DNA of 64,000 nucleotides from Tachypleus tridentatus (taxonomy: Eukaryota > Arthropoda > Merostomata > Xiphosura > Limulidae). The position numbers were made by a program, and so were the translations under genes. How positions within the stretch are numbered: position 1 is the first letter of the stretch; each line of letters starts with the position of its first letter. The DNA is taken from the NCBI RefSeq assembly GCF_004210375.1, contig NC_134830.1, positions 47,621,094 through 47,685,093 on the forward strand, read 5' to 3'. The notes beneath the pieces were generated by a model that had not been told where the DNA came from, made no database searches, and saw only the letters and a list, made by a program, of their open reading frames with translations. Shown here piece by piece: positions 37,101 to 49,100 of this stretch.

Positions 37101-40100
37101 ACCTAGACAGAAAGCAAACTCAACCAACTAAAGTAAATATATCTCACGAATCAAAAAATCACGAAACCATATACTGCTGCATACCATATATTCCCGACAT
37201 CAGCAGAAAAATAACCAACACTTGGCAAAAACTAGTAACAAAATATGGCATTCCAATTAATACCAAATTTATTCAAAATCAGGCACAAAACTGAGGTCTA
37301 TACTATGTAAAAACTACACTGACAAACACCACACCAACATTATTTATAAAATACAATGTGATAACTGCCACGACTTCTATATTGGAGAAACAAGTAGAAA
37401 AATGGAAACTAGATTCAAAGAACATAAAAAGTCACCTTCACACGTTTTCGAACACTGCAAGTCAAATAAACACAACATAACCATAGAAAACACTCAAATA
37501 CTAAATAAAGAAACAAACATAAACAAACGCAAAATTAAAGAAGCCTTACTAAAACAACAACTTAAACCCTAAATAAACCAATATAAAGGAACGCCTTTAT
37601 ACCTATATTAATATAATAAAATAAATATAATTATATATTCAAACATCTAAACACGCCCTCTACATTCCGACACTCAGTTAAACAACCCCTTTCAAACATG
37701 TGGTCAGCTTCCGGTCAGTTACCTCTTTCTTTGTGAACCTGATGATGACCGAAGAAGGTCGAAACGTTGTTTGCTCTTGTATGTAAAATATTTTCTCAAC
37801 CCAAACGAGCCGTTTTTGCATATAAAATTCATCTAGTTTATTGACAATAGTAAAAGAAACCATTGATAATAAGAATTCATCTAGTTTTATGACAATAATA
37901 ATTGATAGACTTGTTCAATGGGAAGAATCTATCTAGTTGTGTGATAATACTAATCCACAGAGTTACTTCACAGGAAGAATCCATCTAGTTTTCTGACAAA
38001 AATATATGATACAGTTGTTTGATAGGAACACTCCATTTAGTTTTGTGACAAAAATAATTGATACAGCTGGTTTAACAAGAGGAATCCATGTAGTTTCGCG
38101 ACAATAATAATCGTTACAGTTTTTTGGTATGAAGAAACCCTTTAGCTTTATAATAATAATAATTAACAGGGTCGTTTGATAAGAAGAATCCTTCTAGCTT
38201 TCTCACAATAACAATTGATAGAATTTGGTGAAAAAACCTATCTACTTTTATGACATTAATGAACAATAGAGTTGTTTGGTATGAAGAATCGATATAGTTT
38301 TGTGACCATAATAATTGATAGAGTTGTTTGAGAGGAAGAGAATATATGTAGTTTTGTGAGAATAACTACTGATAAATTTGTTACATAGTAAATAAAACCA
38401 ATCTTTTTGTGTGACAATGATATTTGATAGATTTGTTTTCTAAGTAGAATCCATCTAATTTAGGGGCAATGGTATTGACAGAAAAAATCCATCTATTTTT
38501 ATAATAACAATGAACGATAGAGTTGTTTATACGAAAATTTTATATAGTTTTGTGACAATAGTAAGTCATATATTTATTTGATGGGCAGAATCGGTCTAGT
38601 TTTGTGAGGATAATAATCGATATATTTTTAGATAAGAAGAACCCATCTAGTTGTGTGACAATCATAATTGTTAGATATGATTTCTAAATAGAATCCATCT
38701 AGTTTTGTAACGTTTGTAATTGATAGAGTGGTTTCATATGAAATATCCATCTGGTTTTATTACAATAATAATTGATAAATTTGCTTGAGAAGAAAAATTT
38801 GTCTAGTTTTGTAACAATAATAATTGATGGACAGAATTGTAGAATTGGTAGAATTTCCTGACAGAAGTAATCCATCTTGTTTAGTGACAATACTATATAA
38901 TAGATTTGTTTACAACGAAGAATCCATCGAATTTTGTGACAATAATAATTGATAGAGTTGTTTGATAGGAAGAACCATGCTAATTGTGTCACAATAATAC
39001 TTAATACATTTGTTTTTTAAGAAGAGTATATCTAACTTAGGGATAATAATAATTGACAGAATTATTTGAAAGTAAGAATCTATCTAGTTTCTTAATAATA
39101 ACGACTGATAGTTTTTTTGCTAAGATGAATCCATCTAGTGTTTGGACGGTAATGACTGGTATATTTGTTTGATAGAAAGACTCTATCTAGCTTTCTGACA
39201 ATAATAATTGATAGACTTATTTGACAAAAGGAATTAATCTAGCTTTGTGAAAATAATAATTGATAAAGATGTCTGATGGAATGAAATGATCTAGTTTTGT
39301 GACAATAAAAATTAATATTGTTGTTCTATAGCAAGAATCCACCTAATTAAATAAGAATAATAAGTGATAGATTTGTTTGATAGAAAGAACAATTTTGGTT
39401 GTGTGATAATTTTTGATAAATTGCTTTCTAAGAAGAAACCATTTAATTTATGGAGAATAATAATTGACAGAATTGTTTGATAGAAATAATCCATCTAGTT
39501 TTGCGACAATAATGAGCGATAAAATTGTTTGATATGAAGAATTCATCTACTTCTGTGACATTATTACATGATAGTTGTTTGATATGAAGAATTCATCTAC
39601 TTCTGTGACATTATTACATGATAGTTGTTTGATACGATGACTCCTTTTAGTTTTGTGACAATAATAATTGATAGTGTTGTTTGAAAAAAAACATCAAAAT
39701 AGTTTTTGACAAGAATAATTGATAGGTATTGTTGACAGAATTAATCCATTTAGTTTTCTTACAATAATAAACGATAAAGTTGTTTCATATGAAGAATCCA
39801 TCTTAATTTGTGACAATAGTATATCATAGATTTCTTTGATAAAAAATACTCTATTTAGTTTTGTGACAATAATAATTGATATAGTTGTTTGACAGGAAGA
39901 ATACATCTAGTTTTGTGAAAATAATAATTGATAAAGTTGTTCGGTATGTAGGATAATTCTAGTTGTGACAATAATATTTGATAGATTTGTTTTCTATAAA
40001 GAATCCATCTAATTTAGGGACAAAAATAATTAACAGAATTATTTAACAGTAATAATTTATCTAGCTTTTGTGAGAATAATAGCACTACTCAACAAAGATT

Positions 40101-43100
40101 TTGCTTCTTGAACACTGCTAGGTGTTCCTAATAGATTATTGGAATCACAAAGATCACATCCAAATTTGCCCATCACGTACCGTTTCATCGAAATCTTCAA
40201 TTTCACCAGGACATTGCTACAATAGAAAAACGATATCAGGGCAACTGGAATCCGTCACTGCTTGCCTACTACTGTTGGACACCGCAACGTGATGACCGGA
40301 CATTGAATACAAATGAAAATCAGGAGCAAAGCACTTTTAATTATGTTGAAGATAATAGCGTATTAGAAACATAAACGCATTTAAACAGTTAACTGTCTAT
40401 TTCTCAGAGTTCTTACGTGAGGAAGCAAAACCAAAACTATATTTGTGCATACCCACTAGGTACCTGTCACAATCAGCAAAACCTTTTCAGGAAGCAAAAC
40501 TTTTCAAAAAATTGTTGTGCAGAGTAATTCATAGATTTGTTTGCTAAGATGAGTCCATCTAGTTTTTGTGCAGTAATAATTACTATATTTGTCTGCTAGG
40601 AAGACTCCATCTTGTTTTGTGACGAGAATAATTGATAGACTTCTATGATAGGCAGAACTCATCTAGTTTTGTGACGAGAATAATTGATAGACAATTTTTA
40701 TAGAAGGTCGAAACGTTGTTGGCTCCTTTACATAGAGCTTTCTCTATCCATACCAGCCGTTTTTACATATATATTTTTTCTCTATTAATTATTATTGTCA
40801 CAAAACTAGATGGATTCCTGCTACCAAACATGCCTTTCAGTTATTATTGTCACAAAACTAGATGGGTTCAGCGTATCATAGAACTATATCAATTATTCTG
40901 GTCACAAAACAAGACGGAGTCTTTCTATAAAAGAAAAATATCAATTATAACTGAACAAAAACTACATGGATTCTTCTTAGCAAACAACTCTATCAAGCAT
41001 TATTGTCCAAATGTGGACTGATTCTTCTAGCAAATAACTCTATCAAGTGTTATTGTCAAAACACTAGATGGATTCTTCATATCAAACAACTCTATTGATC
41101 ATCATTGTCACAAAACTAGATGAATCTTTTTATCAAACAACTCTACCAATTATTATTATCAAAAAACAAGATGGATTCTTCATATCAAACAACTTTATCG
41201 AACATTACTGCCACAAAACAAGATGGATTCTTGCTCGCAACTAATTCTATCAATTATTATTGTAGAAAACTAGATGGATTTTTAACATCAAACAACGCTA
41301 TCAAATACTATTTTCAAAACATTAGATGGATTATTTCTGTCATACATTTCTGTCAACTATTAATCTGTGTAAATTAGATGGATTCTTCTTAGAAAACAAG
41401 TATATCGGATATTATCGTGGAACAACTAGAATGGTTCTTGCTATCGAACAACTTTATCAATTATTATTATTACAAAATTACATATATTCTTCATATCAAA
41501 CAAGTCTATCAATTATTATTGTCACAAAACTATATGGACGTTTTGTATCAAATAATTCTACGATTTATTATGTTTGTGAAGAAACTCGATGGATTCTTTT
41601 TTGCAATAAAAGCGATCATATACTATTGTCACACATCTAGTTGGATTCTTTCCATCAAACAACAATATCAATTATTATTGTCACAAAACTAGATGGATTC
41701 TTTAGGTCAAACAACTCTCTCAATTATTATTGTCCCAAAATTAGAAGAAGGTCGGAAGATTGTTTGTTCCTCTAGATAGAGCTTTCTCTACCCATACCAG
41801 CTGCTTTTACATATATATTTTTTTTCTACATGTAGGTTTTCTCGTCATCACGAATTGATAGAGATTTTTGACAGAAAGAATCCATCTAGTTCTCTGAGAA
41901 AAGTAATTGATAGAGTTGGTTGCAATAAGAATCCATCTTGTTTTATGACAATAATAAACAACAGTTGTTTGATATGAAGAATCAATTCAGTTTTATGACA
42001 ATAATAATTAATAGTTGTTTCATAGGAAGAATACATGTAGTTTTATGAGAATAATAATTGATAAAGTTGTTCGATAAGAAGAACAACAGAACTGTTTGAC
42101 AGAAATAATTCTTCTAGTTTTGTGACAATAATGAACGATATAGTTGTTTTATATGGTAATCCATCTTCTTTTGTGACAATAGTACATGATAGAGTTGTTT
42201 GATTGAAAGAACTATTCTAGTTGTGTGCCAATATTTAATAGATTTGTTTGCTAAGAAGAATCCATCTAGTTTTGGGACAATAATAACTGATATATTTCTT
42301 TCACAGGAAGACTTCATCTTATTTTGTGACAACTATAATTGATAGAGTTGTATTATTGGAAGAAGCCATCTTGTTTTGTGACAATAATAATGGATAAATT
42401 AGTTTGATAGGAGAAATCCATATAGTTTTGTAACAATAATAATTGATAGAGATGTTTGATAGAATGAATCGATCTAGTTTTCTGACAATAATATTTGAGA
42501 TAGATGTTTGAGAGAAAGGACGTGCTCTACATCCTACACTCAATTACACAACCGCCTTCAAACATGTGGTCAGCTACAGGTCAGTAACCGTTTCTTTCTT
42601 TGTGAATCTAACGATGACCGAAGAAGGGCGAAACGTTGTTCACTCCTCTATCAGTGCCTTCTCTACCCATACCAGTCGTTTTTAAATGTATAATTTTCTC
42701 TACAAGTGGGTTTTCTTGTCATCATGGATAGAGTTGTTTGATAAGAAGAATTCATATAGTTTTTGACAATAATAATTAGTAAAGTTGTTCGATAGGAAGA
42801 ACCCATCTAGTTGTGTGACAATAATAATTGATGGAGTTATTTTACAGGAAGTATTTATCTAGTTTTGTAACAATAATAATCGATAGATTTGTTTGGTACC
42901 AAGAATCGATCTAGTTGTTGTGACAATATTAATCGATGGAGTTGTTTCACAGGAAGAATCCATCTAGTTTTTGTGACAATAATAATCGATAAAGTGGGTT
43001 GATAGGATGAATTCATTTAGTTTTTGTGACAATAATAAGTGATAGAGTTGTTTCATAGGAAGAATCCATCTAGTTTTTTGAGAGTAGGAATTGATAGAGT

Positions 43101-46100
43101 TGTATGGTGGGAGGAATCCACCTAGTTTTGTGACAATAATAATTGATAAAGTTGTTTGATAGCAAGATTTCATCTAGTTTTGTGACAAAAATAATTGACA
43201 TAGTTGTTTGATATGAAGAATCCGTCTAGTTTTGTGTCAGTTATAATTGATAGATTTGTTTGGTAAGAATTTTCCATCTAGTTTTGTGTCAAAAGTAACT
43301 TATAGAGTTTTATGTTAGGAATAATCGACGTAGTTTTATGACCATAATAATTGATAAAGTTGTTTTATAGCAAGAATATATCTAATTTTGTGACAGTAAT
43401 AATTGATAGAGTTGTTTGATAGGAAGAATCCATCTAATTTTGTGACACTGATAATTGACTGATAATTATCTGGTTTTGCGACAATAAGTGATAGAGTTGT
43501 TTGATAGTAAGAATTCATCTACATTTGTGACAGTAATAATTCGTAGAGTTGTTTGATAGGAAGAATACATCTGGTTTTGTGACAATAATAATTGATAGAG
43601 TTGTTTGATAGGAAAAATCCATCTAGTTTTGTGACAATAATAATTAATAAAGTTGTCTTGTTCAAAGAAAGGTATAGTGATAATATATAGAACATGTACG
43701 TGTTTGATGTGTACACACGTTACTAGTATATATATATTATATGTGTGTATTGTAATTATCAGTATATATATATATATTATATCAGTACATAAGACACTAA
43801 TAATATATACCTGTTTTATCAGTATATATAACATCACTAGTATATATTTATTACTTCAATAGTACTACGTTATTAGTATATACTTATTATATGAGTTTAT
43901 ATTGTTTGAATATTTCTTTTCACGTGTATCTGCTGATCGTATAAAGTACTACCTTCTTAAATATAATTATTATCAGAATATATAGTGTATTATCCTACTT
44001 TTATCTAATTTTTGTGTGACTTCATATGGTTTTAGTTTTATTTTTGTAATTATATTAGTATAGAAATACACATATTGTTTACCTTCATTTATAGATAGGT
44101 TTATTACATGACGTTCTATCATTTTAGTTTGTTTTACCCAATAATTACCCAGCTGGATTGTGTTTTACCTTTCTTTGTGTAAGTATTACGTTAACATATA
44201 TGGTTTTAGCCTCTTGTATATAATTATTACGTTACCATTTTTAGTTTCAGCATTCTGTATATAATTTTACGTTACTATATATGATGTTCGCTTCCTGTAT
44301 GTAATTATTATTTTCCATATATGGTGTTCGCTTCCTGTATATAATTATTACGTTACTTTATATAGTTTCAGCATTCTGTATATAATTATTACGTTACTAT
44401 ATATGGTCTGATTTATATAATTTTAATTAACTATACACCATCTTATTTTCCTTTATATAATTACTTTGTGATTATATATTGTTTACTATCCTTAGATAAT
44501 TTTTACGTAACTATATTCTGTCTTAGCTTCCTTTATATTAACTGTTTTCTGATTGCACAGTCATAACTTCTTAATGTTATCACGTTACACTTTTTTTACA
44601 TTCCAATTTCTCCCTTACTATTTAAGATGACATTACAGTTTTCTAGACAGATATTTTTATTGGCTGTGTTATAATCTCTCCCTGGTGAGAGTTAACACAG
44701 TTATTAAAATCTTAATATATTTACCAATCTTTCTAGGATGTCCAGGTTCAAACTAAATATACTTAACAGTCTTAAGCCTAACATGATAATAAAATTTAAA
44801 CGTTTTAATACCCATACCAGTCGCCTTGAGACACATTTTTATTTCAAGTGCATTTCTCGTCATCACGGGAACATAGACTTTACTGTAAATATTACAGTAG
44901 GGCCTCAAGGAGATCTGGAAAGTTTTTCAGTCTTTGTGCGAACTTTCTTTCCATAAGAGAAAACAAGGGATTTCTAACTTCATTTCTAAGGATTTCCTCG
45001 AGGCTGGTTTTCTTATATTGATGAAAAAATTGATAATATTACCTACAGCTGGTTCAAGACCCTACCATGAAAACCAATCAGTTCTATTTCCTAGCGTGTA
45101 CCATTAGAGTTGTTACATAGGTGTATAGCAATACGTTTGGTACCAGTTCTTAGTATGATTGTCGGGGTAAGAACATTAGCTTTTATTGTTACACCAGTGG
45201 TTGTCTACAACTGTCAAGGTGAAAAGACTAGTCTCTATTATTACACCAGGGGTCGTCTATCATTGTCAGAGTAGGAACACTGGACTCTATTGTTACACCA
45301 GTGATTGTCTATGATTGTCAGGGTGGGAACATACTATTGTGTTATAACAGTACCATACCTGATGTAAATCATATCTTATTATTGTATGTCTCGTTTGGAA
45401 CAAACGCTCGTTAGACATGCCTAAAATATTCAATTGGATATTTTAACCTCGTAATAAGAAATTTGGTTTGTTATTTTCTTGATGAAAAATTATTAGACAG
45501 TAGAGACATTAAGACTTGTTCTTATTCCAACAAACTATCCCAACAGTTTAACATACTTTATTGAATATTCTGAACATCACAAATGGTAACGGTTCAGTAG
45601 AAGTAGAATAAATAATTACGTAACATTTCCTGTTTACAGCCAATAATAGCTTCCTCCCTTTCCGGTGGTATAATCTATCTGTTCATAGTTGTAAATAAGG
45701 ACAAGGCTGACTAACCTCTGTATCACGAACTAGTTAATTAATTAAACAAGAAGCACAAACTGATATAGCCCAGTTGTCATGTGAACTACGTACGGCTGAT
45801 CTCTTTAAACCAATACTTTGGTTGTACGTGAAAAGTGAACTTTGGGTTTTAGTACGTTCTCCAGGTCCGATTTCCTGTGAACAGAAAACTACCAAAAACT
45901 CATGAGTTCTGTTGTGATAAAGGTCGGCAGAAAAACTAGTCTTAAAAAACGGTAACAACATGTTCAACAACATTCAAAATAATTCTTTATTTGGATAACT
46001 ATTCACTACAGCAAATTACCTGAACCTCATGACCTTCTATAACTACACTATAATATAATACCCTAACCACATAACTTTCTGTAACTACACTATAATACAA

Positions 46101-49100
46101 TACCCTAACCACATAACCTTCTATAACTACACTACAATATAATACTTTAGCCAGATGACCTTCTCTAACGCACTACAATATAATACCCTTTCTTCATGAC
46201 CTTCTGTAACTACACTACAATATAATACCCTTTCTTCATGACCTTCTGTAACTACACTACAATATAATACCCTAGCCTCATAACCTTCTGTAACTACACT
46301 ACAATATAATACATTAACCTAATGACCTTCTCCCACTTCACTACAATATAATGCCTCAACCAGATGACACTTTTCCACTTTATTACCATATAATAACTTA
46401 ACCTGATGACGTTCTCACACTTTACAACCATATAATGCCTTAGCCTGATGACCTTCTCCCACTTCACGACAATAAAATACATTAGCCTGATGATCTTCTC
46501 CCTTTTCACTAAAATATAATAGCTTAAACTATGACGTTCTCTCACTTTACTACAATATAATACCTTTGCCAGGTGAACTTCTCCAACTTCACTACACTGT
46601 AGTACTTTAACCCAGTGACCTTCTCCCACTTAAGTATATCTTAAACTGTTGAACTTTCTTCCTTTTATCTAACTGTTAACCTGATATCTCAAAATGTTTG
46701 TTAAGTTTATAAACTATATAACTATTTATATCTTACTTATATCTTAATTATATCGTCTTATCCATATCACATTATTTATATCGTATTTACATCTTATTTA
46801 TAGCACGTTATTTATATTATCTGATTTATATGTTAATTATGTCTTACCTATATCTTATTTATATCGTTTTATTTATATCTTACACATATCTTATTTATAT
46901 AAACTGACTTATATCTTATTCATATATAGTTATATAAAAGGAGTTTAATATTACGAAACAAATTTCTTCTAAAACCAATAATGTTCTCATTCTCTATTGA
47001 TGTACTAATTCATACATAGTAAACAACAGGCTAGTAAGAGTGACGTACGTAGTTTCATATACTTTAATATACAGTAGGTATCTGGATATTAGATGAAAAT
47101 TAATCCAGTAACCCCATATTCCTGCATTAAAGACGTGCTACCCTCTCTACTCACTTAACGTCGCCAGGCCGGCTTCATGCTCTTTCTACGAAGAAATCAG
47201 CTAAACGTTTGGTTTATAAGTTAAATACTATAATTAATAACGTTCCATCTTTCATGTGACATATTTGTAACCCTGTTACCTAAATGGAGATCAAATGCTT
47301 ACCATCCTCAACATCAACTCCAAACTTAACTCTTTCAGTGTAACAAGTTCATATTGTCCAAACATCTCTCGACTCGGCTGTAAAATATTTGAGAGAATGG
47401 CAAGTTAAATAACAAAACCAAGTGTCAGACCCCACTACACCTCCATGTACGTTACCAGTAGATATATCTAATTAGTCAGATCCACTACACTCCCATATAT
47501 CTTACCAATAGATACGTCTAACAAGTCATATCCACTACACTTTCAAGTGTTTTACCAGTATGTACATTTAACTAATCAGATCCACTACACTTCTATGTAT
47601 CTCAGTAGTTGATACGTCTAACTAGTCAGATCCACTACACCCCATATATATTACCACTAGATACATCTAACTAATCAGATCCACTACACGTTTATGTATT
47701 TTTTTTTGGTAGACACGTCTAAATAGTCAGAACCATTACACTTCCATGTACCTTATCAGTTGATATGTCAAACTAGTCACACTCACTACACTTTCATGTA
47801 TATTTTCAGTAGATTCACTACATTTCCATAGATCTCACCAGCGGTTACATTTAACTAGTCAGATCTACTACACTTCCATGTATCTTATCAGTAGATACAT
47901 CTAATTAGTCACATCCACTACATTACCATGTATGTTACCAATATATACATCTAACTAGTCAGATCCACTACTCTTCCATGTATTGTATCAGTAGATACGT
48001 CTAAATAATCAGATGTATTACATTTCTATGTATCTTATCAGTAGATATGTCTAACTAGTCAGGTCCAACACACTTCCATGCATCTCATCAGTAGATACGT
48101 CTAAATGGTCAGATATATTACACTTTCATGTATCTTATCAGTAGATATGTCCAACTAGTCAGATCCACTACACTCCATGTATATTATCAGTAGATCAACT
48201 ACACTTTCATAGATCTCACCAGTGATTACGTCTAACTAGTCAGATCCACTACACTTCTATAGATCTCTCCAGCGGTTACGTGTAACTAGTCAGGTCCGCT
48301 ACACTTCCATGTATCTTACCAGTGGATACGTCTAACTAGTCACATTCACTACACTTCCATGTATGTCATCAGTGGATACGTATAACTAGTCACATCCACT
48401 AGACTACCAATTTAAAGAATTAGATCAAAGTTTCTAAAGTTCGTTACTGTAGCTTCAACATTTTATTCAGCTCTTGTCTTTTCTGGTAGCTTTCATTAAA
48501 AGAAATAGTGCTAGCGTTTGATAACCTTTATTGTAAAACTTTCCAGTTTGTCGAAGATCAATTTTCGTCTTCATTGTTTATCGTATGCAATGCTATGCCA
48601 TATTTATGTGCAATGACAACGGTTTATTATCTACAGGAGGAATTAGCTGTCCTTTATTGGTTCGTTAATTATCTAATGACAGCATCATTTAGTTGTTCCT
48701 GTTGATTGGTTGGGTTATATCCAACCAAAACGTATATTTTCATCTTTGATGATTGATTCGTCAGATATTTAATACCAGTGTCATGCTGTTCTTTCTTTGT
48801 GAACAAATTATGACTTTCAAATTTTGGTAATAAAACTGTATGACCCTTTCTCGTCAGTCATGCCTTTATGTTTTAACTACATCTTAATTTATGATGGTAT
48901 CAGTCGTCTTTTTTTCTAATACTTTCAATGATTTGTCATCTTGTTGTCTGAACGCGTTAGTCCATATTTTTTTCGTTACTTTCCTCGACAAGTTAGCTGT
49001 ATACAAAAAAAATTCGTTTTGCAGGTTTCCTAATAATTTATTTTATGAGTTTCTGCCTGTGAGTGATCGTTCTTTCCTCTGAACTATTTATTTTAACTAT

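Larger units (their letters stand above)
35675..37825 (+). mobile_element. Penelope-like retroelement copy B, 5'-truncated, with TSD
   Basis: It starts within the N-terminal coding region (EDLARRL-like) and runs through the RT, the GIY-YIG region, a 3' untranslated stretch and a pLTR with an intact hammerhead motif. It ends at the GAGCCGTTTTTGCATAT pLTR terminus. The flanks carry the 15-bp direct repeat AATTCATCTAGTTTA (35660-35674 and 37826-37840), taken from the 52-bp unit. This is typical of 5'-truncated target-primed insertion. Confidence 0.93.

Noticed and set aside
37271..37294. Programmed -1 ribosomal frameshift joining RT and GIY-YIG
   Set aside because: No X-XXY-YYZ heptamer fits the frames here (ATT CAA AAT CAG), and I see no obvious downstream pseudoknot. 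The shared break is reported, but recoding is not claimed.
29780..43837. Dozens of minus-strand ORFs rich in NNSINYYC, LDGF and IKQLYQLLL-type strings
   Set aside because: They are translations of the 52-bp array; no start, splice or domain evidence supports a protein.
46294..46629. 111-codon minus-strand ORF with WEKVIRL-type repeats
   Set aside because: Translation of the 42-bp array.
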